5,579 bases of DNA from Anaerolineales bacterium (GTDB taxonomy: Bacteria > Chloroflexota > Anaerolineae > Anaerolineales > DRMV01): positions 14,203 to 19,781 of the forward strand of contig JALUBW010000029.1 of NCBI GenBank assembly GCA_027044735.1, written 5' to 3'. The first letter of the stretch is position 1, and each line of letters begins with the position of its first letter. Position numbers and translations under genes: made by a program. A model generated the notes under the pieces. It made no database searches and was not told the DNA's origin. It worked only from the letters and a program-made list of their open reading frames with translations. Shown here piece after piece: positions 1 to 5,351 of this stretch.

Positions 1-1380
1 CGCGCTATTGTTGAAGCCATAGCCTCGGTTGATGGGGTAGTGGTTTTAGACCGTCATTCCGACCCCGACCACAACCGGACGGTGGTTACTTTTGTGGGCG
101 CGCCGCGGGCGGTTGAGGAGGCGGCTTTTCGCGGAATTGCTAAGGCTGCCGAACTGATTGACCTCAACCGCCACACCGGCGAGCACCCGCGCATTGGCGC
201 GGCCGATGTTGTGCCTTTTGTGCCCCTACGCGGCGTGAGCATGGCTGAATGTGTTGAAATGGCGCGGCGGCTGGGCAAGCGCGTCGGTGATGAACTCGGC
301 ATCCCCGTTTACCTTTACGAAAAAGCCGCCACGCGGCCGGAGCGCGAGCGGCTGGAGAACATCCGGCGCGGGCAATATGAAGCCCTCAAGGATGAGATCG
401 GCAGAAACCCCGACCGTGACCCCGATTTTGGGCCCAAGCGCGTTGGCCCTGCGGGTGCAACCGTTATTGGCGCGCGCTCCCCGCTAATCGCCTACAATGT
501 TTACCTCACCACAGACGACGTGGCGATTGCTAAGAAAATCGCTCGCGCCGTGCGCCATTCCTCGGGCGGCTTGCGCTACGTCAAGGCGTTGGGGATGTTG
601 GTTGGAGGGCAGGCGCAGGTTTCTATGAACCTGACCGACTACCGCAAAACGCCCATCGCCCGCGTGGTGGAACTCATCCGCCGTGAGGCCGCCCGCTACG
701 GCACGGCGGTGCACCACAGCGAATTGGTCGGCCTCGCCCCCGAAGAGGCGCTGACCGACGCGGCGCGTTGGTATTTGCAATTAGACCAGTTTGACCCCGA
801 CCGGCAAATTTTAGAGCGCCGCCTTTACACTGCCCTTGCCGAGCAGGCCGTTTTGCAAGAACGGGCTGCGTTTTTGGACGATTTGGCTTCGGGTGCTTCC
901 GCTTTTGGCAGCGGCGCGGCTTCGGCCTATGCCGCCGCGGAGGCTGCCGCGTTGCTCTCCAAGGCTGGTTGGCTCATGTTGGGCAAGAAAAAGTATAAAG
1001 CCCTTGAGCCGCGAGTGCGGTCTATCGTTGAACGCGCCGAGGAATTGCGCACCGCTTTTGTCAAATCTCTCACCGCTGCGGATGCCAAAAGCCCGCTTCG
1101 CACTGCCGAGAGCGCGGTGGAAGTGATGAGTTTGGCGCGCGAAATTGTTTCCCTCGGCGGTGCGAAGGTGATCGCCGCTGCGGGCACGGCGGCGGCCTTG
1201 GCGCGCTCTGCTGTTATTGGCGCTTTGCTGCAAATTCGCACCGGCGCAGGCGGCTTGCCCGAAGATGAGGCCGCGAAACTCACTGCCGCAATCCGCGGCC
1301 TGCTCGCCGAGGCGGAAGAGATTTACGCCCAAACGATGAGCGAGGTGGAGGAGCGCGGCGATTGGCGGGGTAAAGCGTGA
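1..1380 (+). CDS. ftcD: Glutamate formimidoyltransferase fused to a degenerate cyclodeaminase-like domain (5' end outside window)
   Basis: The N-terminal part transfers the formimino group between N-formimino-glutamate and tetrahydrofolate in the cytosol (histidine degradation/one-carbon metabolism). Frame 1 is open from base 1, so the gene begins upstream; by family comparison about 15-20 residues (the VPNFSEG region) are missing. The GTG at 40 lies inside the conserved domain and is unlikely to be the start. Counting from the first codon, family motifs include DPDHNR (about 21-26), GEHPRIGAADVVPF with the expected catalytic His at 62, IPVYLYE, a DFGP motif, GARSPLIAYN, SSGGLRYVKALG and QVSMNLTDY. 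Residues from about 291 resemble the all-helical cyclodeaminase domain (FLDDLASG, then GKKKY), but the glycine-rich PTPGGGS motif reads ASAFGSGA, the usual SDAG reads AAAG, and about 30 residues seem absent. The transferase call is firm; cyclodeaminase activity is doubtful. The stop overlaps the next start by four bases. Confidence 0.9.
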   Translation, partial: RAIVEAIASVDGVVVLDRHSDPDHNRTVVTFVGAPRAVEEAAFRGIAKAAELIDLNRHTGEHPRIGAADVVPFVPLRGVSMAECVEMARRLGKRVGDELGIPVYLYEKAATRPERERLENIRRGQYEALKDEIGRNPDRDPDFGPKRVGPAGATVIGARSPLIAYNVYLTTDDVAIAKKIARAVRHSSGGLRYVKALGMLVGGQAQVSMNLTDYRKTPIARVVELIRREAARYGTAVHHSELVGLAPEEALTDAARWYLQLDQFDPDRQILERRLYTALAEQAVLQERAAFLDDLASGASAFGSGAASAYAAAEAAALLSKAGWLMLGKKKYKALEPRVRSIVERAEELRTAFVKSLTAADAKSPLRTAESAVEVMSLAREIVSLGGAKVIAAAGTAAALARSAVIGALLQIRTGAGGLPEDEAAKLTAAIRGLLAEAEEIYAQTMSEVEERGDWRGKA

Positions 1381-2351
1381 GCAAAATCCTGAAAGTAACT
1401 TTTGGTTTGTTGGCGCTCTTTCTGATGGTGGCGTGTGGCGCGTCCCAAGCAAAAACTCCGAGGCCGACCGTTGCCCATTCACCAAAACCGAGCACCACGG
1501 CAACCGCCGCTCTGCCAGCGCCTACTGTCGCGCCATCCCCAACGAAACCGCCGACACCGACCGCTGCCCCATCCCCCACGCCGACGCCTTGCGCCGCGCA
1601 GGTTTGTGTGCTCGCGGGGCATTTCGTCTTCGCTCGCCCGCTGCCGAGCGCTGCCAACAACCGCGTTTCCCCCACTTACCGCTTTGAAAGCACCTACCGC
1701 GGCAAGCGCCCGCCCCATCACGGCGTGGATTTTGAAAATCCGCCGGGCACGCCTGTGCTCGCTGCTGCCGATGGCGTGGTGGCCTTTGCCGGTGGGGACA
1801 CGCACACGCGGCTTGGGCTTTTCAATGGCTTTTATGGGCAGGCGGTGGTGCTGAAGCACGAAGTCGCGGGCATTGGCGCGGTTTACACCCTGTACGGGCA
1901 TGTGGAGCGGGTGCTTGTGCGGGTTGGGCAAAAGGTGCGCGCCGGTGAACAAATAGCCACCGTGGGGAGCCGCGGCGTGGCGATTGGGCCGCACCTTCAT
2001 TTTGAGGTCAGGCTGGGGGAAAATGAATACGGCGCGGCGAAAAACCCTTGGCTGTGGCTGCAGCCGCTAAAGCCCACAGAGGGCGTTTTGGCGGTGCGGC
2101 TGACCGAAAACGGCAAACCTTTGCTTCAACACCCGATTACGGTGGAGTCGGCCGACGGCGCGGTTTACTACATCCGCACATATGCCGAAAACGGCATGGG
2201 CGACCCCATTTTTAGGGAAAACGCGGCGCTCGGAGACTTACCGGCAGGCGAGTACACCCTTACCACGCTGTGCTGTGGGCGGCTTTTGCGGCTCAAAGCC
2301 CGCGTGGAAGCCGAAAAACTGACGCTGGTGCGGTGGGAGGCAAAGCCGTGA
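1377..2351 (+). CDS. Secreted M23 (LytM-type) zinc metallopeptidase lipoprotein
   Basis: A predicted peptidoglycan hydrolase or cell-wall-associated peptidase anchored outside the membrane. The GTG start overlaps the upstream stop (GTGA), suggesting translational coupling; only a weak G-rich ribosome binding site (about 1364-1370) precedes it. Residues 1-19 form a lipoprotein signal peptide with a hydrophobic core ending LMVA before Cys20. Residues 27-71 are a Thr/Pro/Ala-rich linker, typical of surface lipoproteins. Cys72 and Cys77 could form a disulfide. The M23 domain spans about 112-230 and keeps all expected active-site residues: H114 and D118 (HxxxD), H175 (YGH) and H206/H208 (HLHFE). 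These match the zinc ligands and catalytic histidines of LytM, so the enzyme should be active. Residues about 235-324 look like a small beta-rich domain with a CC pair, which I do not recognise. Its substrate and any functional link to the upstream folate enzyme are unknown. Confidence 0.9.
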   Translation: MSKILKVTFGLLALFLMVACGASQAKTPRPTVAHSPKPSTTATAALPAPTVAPSPTKPPTPTAAPSPTPTPCAAQVCVLAGHFVFARPLPSAANNRVSPTYRFESTYRGKRPPHHGVDFENPPGTPVLAAADGVVAFAGGDTHTRLGLFNGFYGQAVVLKHEVAGIGAVYTLYGHVERVLVRVGQKVRAGEQIATVGSRGVAIGPHLHFEVRLGENEYGAAKNPWLWLQPLKPTEGVLAVRLTENGKPLLQHPITVESADGAVYYIRTYAENGMGDPIFRENAALGDLPAGEYTLTTLCCGRLLRLKARVEAEKLTLVRWEAKP

Positions 2352-2451
2352 GTGCCGGGCTTTATTGAGAAGGGCGAAAATTGATCACATTGCGCCCGGC
2401 GACTGTTGGAGATTTCCAAATTGTTGCGACAATAACCGCGCGAGCCCACGA

Positions 2452-2486
2452 CCCCCTCTCCTCTCCCCCTGGGAGAGGAGAGGGGG
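2452..2486. repeat. Perfect 16-bp pyrimidine/purine hairpin (REP-like)
   Basis: The left arm 2452-2467 (CCCCCTCTCCTCTCCC) is exactly complementary to the right arm 2471-2486, leaving a three-base CCT loop. One arm is all pyrimidine and the other all purine. No T-run follows, so it is a poor intrinsic terminator. It resembles the CCCTCTCC-type REP palindromes common between genes in many GC-rich bacteria. Confidence 0.8.
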
Positions 2487-2487
2487 T

Positions 2488-2508
2488 GGACGCCGCTGGG
2501 CGGCGTCC
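2488..2508. repeat. 9-bp GC-rich hairpin
   Basis: GGACGCCGC (2488-2496) pairs perfectly with GCGGCGTCC (2500-2508) around a TGG loop. It stands one base from the preceding hairpin, so together they form a tandem stem-loop pair in one REP-like unit. Confidence 0.7.
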
Positions 2509-2517
2509 GGGGGAGTG

Positions 2518-2555
2518 GTGAGGGCGCTAAGCCAATGGGCTTTTTACGCCCTCAC
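2518..2555. repeat. Stem-loop with GTGAGGGCG arms
   Basis: GTGAGGGCG (2518-2526) pairs with CGCCCTCAC (2547-2555). An inner pair, AAGCC (2529-2533) with GGCTT (2538-2542), extends the stem. Outside it, CCGGGGG (2507-2513) can pair with CCCCCGG (2555-2561), overlapping by one base and with a bulge. The CTCACCCCCGGCCCCT sequence on its right side looks like a common REP-type motif. Confidence 0.65.
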
Positions 2556-2579
2556 CCCCGGCCCCTTTCCCAGAGGGAT

Positions 2580-2603
2580 TCAGGGGCGGACAGTCGCCCC
2601 TGA
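2580..2603. repeat. 9-bp hairpin TCAGGGGCG/CGCCCCTGA
   Basis: TCAGGGGCG (2580-2588) pairs perfectly with CGCCCCTGA (2595-2603), leaving the loop GACAGT. The purine-rich stretch after it has no T-run, so a terminator role is not supported on the plus strand. Confidence 0.65.
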
Positions 2604-2626
2604 AAGGAAGAAAAAGAGGAAGTTAT

Positions 2627-2661
2627 GTGTTATTTTGGCGGCTTCGCCGCCAAAATAACAC
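2627..2661. repeat. Perfect 16-bp hairpin at the centre of a larger imperfect palindrome
   Basis: GTGTTATTTTGGCGGC (2627-2642) is exactly complementary to 2646-2661, with a TTC loop. Flanking sequence is also roughly complementary around the same centre: the purine-rich 2604-2621 against the pyrimidine-rich 2667-2685, and GGCGGACAG (2585-2593) against CTGTCCGCC (2719-2727). The structure therefore extends imperfectly over about 150-200 bases. No U-tract follows on either strand, which argues against a simple intrinsic terminator. Confidence 0.8.
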
Positions 2662-2796
2662 CACGCTTTCTCTCTTTTCCTCTCCGAGAGGCGGGAAAAA
2701 CAATGGCCTGATCGGCTCCTGTCCGCCTTTGAACCCAGAGGGAGAGGGGAGACCGGCCCAGGCCATAGCCTCGGATTGTCGTAACAATTTGTCAAA

Positions 2797-2859
2797 GTGC
2801 AAAAGTCGCGGGCTACAAGTTGCGAAGTCCACCTGCGTGGACTTCTGCTTGCATTGCAC
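2797..2859. repeat. REP-like palindrome with GAAGTCCAC/GTGGACTTC stem
   Basis: The core is a perfect 9-bp stem, GAAGTCCAC (2824-2832) with GTGGACTTC (2837-2845), and a CTGC loop. Outer arms CAAG (2816-2819)/CTTG (2848-2851) and GTGCAA (2797-2802)/TTGCAC (2854-2859) extend it through mismatched segments. The sequence resembles intergenic palindromes of the form GTAGTCCGCG...GTGGACTTC that I associate with Chloroflexota and cyanobacteria; that link is from memory. Confidence 0.65.
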
Positions 2860-2924
2860 AGAAGTGTTTGCCCTCGCTTATTAGGCGGGTGGGCAGTTAC
2901 TTATATGAAAAATATCGTGATGGT

Positions 2925-3008
2925 GTTATTGCGAGCCGCGAAGCGGCGAAGCAATCCCCTTTCCGACCGCGGGAGACTGTTTCGGCGGCTATGCTGCCTC
3001 GCAGTGGC
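2925..3008. repeat. REP-like imperfect inverted repeat (ATTGCGAG...GAAGCAATC type)
   Basis: The left arm, about 2925-2960, contains ATTGCGAG, an inner GCCGC/GCGGC hairpin (2935-2939/2943-2947) and GAAGCAATCCC. The right arm, about 2971-3008, is its imperfect complement: GGGAGACTGTTTC, then GGCGGC, then CTCGCAGT (7/8 against ATTGCGAG). This is the form of the widespread ATTGCGAG...GCAATC bacterial intergenic repeat. It ends about 50 bases upstream of the -10 box of the oxidoreductase gene. Confidence 0.65.
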
Positions 3009-3058
3009 ACATCCTCAAAGAATTTTCGGATGGGCTCTTAGCACACTCCCCGATGGTG

Positions 3059-3064
3059 TATAAT
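3059..3064 (+). promoter_or_regulatory. Probable sigma-70-type -10 box (TATAAT)
   Basis: A perfect TATAAT lies 39 bases before the ATG at 3104, which would place transcription initiation near 3071. The -35 side is weak: TTAGCA (3038-3043) matches four of six consensus bases but with a 15-base spacer, and nothing better occurs at 17. This box supports the oxidoreductase gene being its own unit, downstream of the repeat region. No operator was recognised. Confidence 0.6.
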
Positions 3065-3091
3065 GAAATTGCAAATTCCATCCTTATATGT

Positions 3092-3098
3092 GAGGAGG
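3092..3098 (+). promoter_or_regulatory. Ribosome binding site GAGGAGG deciding the oxidoreductase start
   Basis: GAGGAGG ends five bases before ATG 3104, an ideal Shine-Dalgarno spacing. The earlier in-frame ATG at 3053 has no such site and lies upstream of the -10 box, so 3104 is the better start. Confidence 0.9.
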
Positions 3099-3103
3099 CT
3101 TGT

Positions 3104-5287
3104 ATGGCCACGGCATCAACACCTGTTGAGGAATTGCTGAAGGCTCACAAAGTGCTCGCCGAATATCACTACGAACTGCGTCCGGTTGAACGGGGTTATG
3201 CCAACCGCACCCTCTACATCAACTTGGATGACTACACTATCAAAGAAAAACCGGTCACCCAAGAAATGAAAGAACGCTTCACCGGCGGCAAGGGCTTTGC
3301 CCTTTGGCTGTTGTGGAATGCTATCAACGACGACACCAAATGGGACGACCCCGAGAATGAACTTATCATCGCCAGTGGCCCGATTTCGGGCAACACCGCT
3401 TACCCCGGTTCCGGCAAATCTACCGTGGTTTTCATTTCGCCCCTGACCAAACAGGTGGTTGACAGCAACGTTGGCGGCTACTTTGGCCCTTACATGAAAT
3501 TTTCCGGCTTTGATGCGCTGGAAATTCAAGGCAAAGCAAAGGAGGATGTGATAATTTTCATTGATGGTGACACTGGCAAAGTCACCATTGAGGCGGCTCC
3601 GCTTGAGGCACTTGACACTTACGAATTGAAAGAGCAGCTTGCCGAGGCATACAAAGGCGACAGCAAAAAGGGGAAACTGGCAATTTCAACTGTGACCGCC
3701 GGCCCCGCTGCTGAGCATATTTGGTACGGCGCGCTGAACTTCAGTTGGTACGATGTCCGTCGTAAGGAAATGCGCGTCAAGCAAGCCGCGCGCGGCGGAT
3801 CTGCCACCGTGTTCCGTGATAAGCGTATCAAGGGCATTGTAGTCCGCTTCAGCAATTTACGCCCCGATTCAAACCACCCCGCCGATATGTCGCTCGTCAA
3901 AAAGGCGGGGATGCGTATGAATAGGGAAATTTGGGAACTTGACGACAAGCAAAACCAAATGCGCAAGGTGGGAACCCCTTACCTTGTGGAAATCATGGAC
4001 CACTTTGACCTTTTGCCTGTCCACAACTACAAATTCGGCTCTCACCCCGATTCCTACAAAATTGATTCCACCGTTTGGAAAAAACTTTTCTCGCAGGGTA
4101 TGCCGGATGGATGCTGGGCAGGCTGTCAACTTTCCTGCTCACACGGCGTTGACCATTTCCACTTGAAAACCGGTCCCTTCAAAGGCGAAGCCGTGCTGGT
4201 GGATGGGCCTGAATACGAAAACGCGGCGGGCTTCGGCGCGAACATCGGCACTTTTGACCCGCTCGCCGTGCTGGAAATCAACTTCTACTGCGATACCTAC
4301 GGCGTTGACACAATTTCATTCACCAACACCGTTGCCTTTTGCATGGAATGCTGGGAGAACGGTGTCCTGAACGCCGAGCGCACTGGCGGGCTTGACCTGA
4401 GTTGGGGCAACACCGAAGCCGTGCTTGAAATTTTGCACCAGATGGCGCGCGGCGAAGGCTTTGGCTTGCTGGTAGGCAAAGGCACGCGTTACTTGGCAGA
4501 TTACTTTGCCGATAAATACGGCGCCGACCGCCAATTCCTCCACGATATTGCCATGCACAACAAAGGCATGGAAATTTCCGAATACGTCACCAAAGAATCG
4601 CTTGCCCAGCAAGGCGGCTACGGCATGACCCTCAAAGGCGGTCAACACGACGAAGCATGGCTAATCTTCATGGATCAGGTTAACAAGCAACTGCCCACGT
4701 TTGAAGACAAAGCCGAAGCGCTGCATTGGTTCCCGATGTGGCGCACGTGGTTCAGCCTGCACGGGCTTTGCAAACTGCCGTGGAACGACATTGTGCCTGA
4801 GGATAACGATAAAACCGACGAGCCGCACAAGGTCCCCAAACATTTGGAAAACTACACGTGGCTGTATGAGGGCATTTTGGGCAAAAAAGTTACCCCTGAT
4901 GACCTCATCTTTGAGTCGGAGAAGGTGTACAACTTCCAGCGGGTGTTCGCGGTGCGCTTGGGCTACGGCACGCGCGAGTACGACTATGTGCCCTACCGTG
5001 CGATGGGCCCCGTCACCGTGGAAGAATACGAATCGCGCCAAGAACGCTACGACAAGCAACTTCGCGAACTCGGACACGATGTGGAGAACATGAGCACCGA
5101 GGAGAAGGTGGCTGCGCTGCGCAAGCACCGCTACGCTGAATACGAAAAGTTGATGGACGCAGTGTACCAGCGCCGCGGCTGGGATAAGCACGGCATCCCC
5201 ACAATAGAAAAACTTAAGGAATTGGGCATTGACCTGCCAGAAGTGGTGGCTGTGGTGGAGAAAGCGCGGCAACGGTATGCCGAGTAA
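3104..5287 (+). CDS. Aldehyde:ferredoxin oxidoreductase (AOR) family tungsten/molybdopterin enzyme
   Basis: Members are cytosolic, oxygen-sensitive enzymes with a bis-pterin tungsten (or molybdenum) centre and one [4Fe-4S] cluster. They typically oxidise aldehydes to acids with ferredoxin; relatives include GAPOR and the benzoyl-CoA reductase subunit BamB. The start at ATG 3104 is set by GAGGAGG and gives 727 residues, longer than classical AOR (about 605) or GAPOR/BamB (about 650). The N-domain (about 35-240) shows TGGKGFALWLL, SPLTK, GGYFGPYMKFSGFDALEIQGKA (from 124) and AARGGS (228-233). The C-domain has C337, C341, C345 (CX3CX3C, GAPOR-like spacing) and C556 as cluster ligands, GPEYE (368-372), DTYGVD (397-402, first pterin motif) and GGQH with His515. 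The second pterin motif reads SLHGLC rather than DxxGxC. The C-terminus has the family's RRGWDKHGIPT. The substrate cannot be told. No ferredoxin or cofactor gene adjoins it in the window. Confidence 0.93.
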   Translation: MATASTPVEELLKAHKVLAEYHYELRPVERGYANRTLYINLDDYTIKEKPVTQEMKERFTGGKGFALWLLWNAINDDTKWDDPENELIIASGPISGNTAYPGSGKSTVVFISPLTKQVVDSNVGGYFGPYMKFSGFDALEIQGKAKEDVIIFIDGDTGKVTIEAAPLEALDTYELKEQLAEAYKGDSKKGKLAISTVTAGPAAEHIWYGALNFSWYDVRRKEMRVKQAARGGSATVFRDKRIKGIVVRFSNLRPDSNHPADMSLVKKAGMRMNREIWELDDKQNQMRKVGTPYLVEIMDHFDLLPVHNYKFGSHPDSYKIDSTVWKKLFSQGMPDGCWAGCQLSCSHGVDHFHLKTGPFKGEAVLVDGPEYENAAGFGANIGTFDPLAVLEINFYCDTYGVDTISFTNTVAFCMECWENGVLNAERTGGLDLSWGNTEAVLEILHQMARGEGFGLLVGKGTRYLADYFADKYGADRQFLHDIAMHNKGMEISEYVTKESLAQQGGYGMTLKGGQHDEAWLIFMDQVNKQLPTFEDKAEALHWFPMWRTWFSLHGLCKLPWNDIVPEDNDKTDEPHKVPKHLENYTWLYEGILGKKVTPDDLIFESEKVYNFQRVFAVRLGYGTREYDYVPYRAMGPVTVEEYESRQERYDKQLRELGHDVENMSTEEKVAALRKHRYAEYEKLMDAVYQRRGWDKHGIPTIEKLKELGIDLPEVVAVVEKARQRYAE

Positions 5288-5299
5288 TGGTTTTTACAT

Positions 5300-5342
5300 C
5301 CAAAACAACAAATCCCCCGCGAAGGGGGATTTGTTGTTTTGG
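5300..5342. terminator. Bidirectional intrinsic terminator between convergent genes
   Basis: A perfect 19-bp stem (5300-5318 with 5324-5342) encloses the loop GCGAA. The stem base is CCCCC/GGGGG near the loop, then A-rich on the left arm and TTTGTTGTTTT on the right, so a U-rich 3' side is made on both strands. It starts 13 bases after the oxidoreductase stop and ends 9 bases before the stop of the opposing gene, so it can serve both. Confidence 0.9.
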
Positions 5343-5351
5343 GCGACCACT

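Larger units (their letters stand above)
2417..2791. mobile_element. Candidate MITE-like element bounded by 17-bp inverted repeats
   Basis: The left end (2417-2433) reads CAAATTGTTGCGACAAT. The reverse complement of the right end (2775-2791) reads CAAATTGTTACGACAAT, a 16/17 match. Inward of both ends, after a less similar stretch, comes a CCCCTCTCC...CTGGG motif in inverted orientation, so similarity continues past the 17 bp. Each terminal repeat also contains ATTGT/ACAAT as a short internal palindrome. The interior holds several hairpins and no gene, which fits a non-autonomous miniature element or a composite of REP units. No clear target-site duplication is visible in the flanks, so mobility is not demonstrated; the ends could instead be a widespread intergenic repeat inserted twice in opposite orientations. 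Confidence 0.45.
2352..3058. other. Repeat-rich intergenic region without a convincing gene
   Basis: About 700 bases separate the peptidase gene from the promoter of the oxidoreductase gene. Open frames here are short, overlap on both strands, run through palindromes and have no recognisable protein motif, so I call none of them genes. The content is mostly inverted repeats: an inverted-repeat-bounded block at 2417-2791 and two separate REP-like palindromes at 2797-2859 and about 2925-3008. A 7-bp inverted pair, GCCGGGC (2354-2360) and GCCCGGC (2394-2400), follows the peptidase stop; it lacks a T-run and is only a weak terminator candidate. No tRNA, rRNA or CRISPR structure was seen. Confidence 0.75.

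Noticed and set aside
40..42. GTG at 40 as the true start of the formiminotransferase
   Set aside because: The codons before it (reading RAIVEAIASVDGVV) match the family and the frame is open to base 1, so the gene is cut by the window edge.
811..1503. 230-codon open frame on the minus strand
   Set aside because: It runs opposite the conserved transferase/peptidase genes, has low-complexity Ser/Arg/Ala content and no recognisable motif; it is a shadow of GC-rich codons.
2627..2661. Hairpin as the intrinsic terminator of the peptidase gene
   Set aside because: It is about 275 bases past the stop and has no T-run on either side; it fits better as the centre of the larger palindrome.
17..2774. 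13-bp direct repeat GCCATAGCCTCGG at 17-29 and 2762-2774
   Set aside because: A single repeat of this length in 5.6 kb can arise by chance, and the flanks do not extend the match.
2365..2884. Short open frames in the intergenic region on both strands
   Set aside because: They run through palindromes, overlap each other on opposite strands and read as Arg/Pro-rich sequence; no ribosome binding site or conserved motif is seen.
2417..3010. CRISPR array
   Set aside because: The repeats are palindromes of different sequence without regular spacing, and no cas gene is present.
3053..3103. Upstream in-frame ATG at 3053 as start of the oxidoreductase
   Set aside because: It lies before the TATAAT box, has no ribosome binding site and adds a non-conserved 17-residue leader, whereas ATG 3104 follows GAGGAGG at five bases.
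3395..3424. P-loop-like pattern AYPGSGKST in the oxidoreductase (Lys105), suggesting nucleotide binding
   Set aside because: It falls at the conserved GxxxPGSGxxxVVxxSPLT position of the AOR N-domain, which contributes to the pterin site; there is no other NTPase motif, so the match is coincidental.
4661..5272. 203-codon open frame on the minus strand
   Set aside because: It is antisense to the conserved C-domain of the oxidoreductase and has no family resemblance or ribosome binding site.
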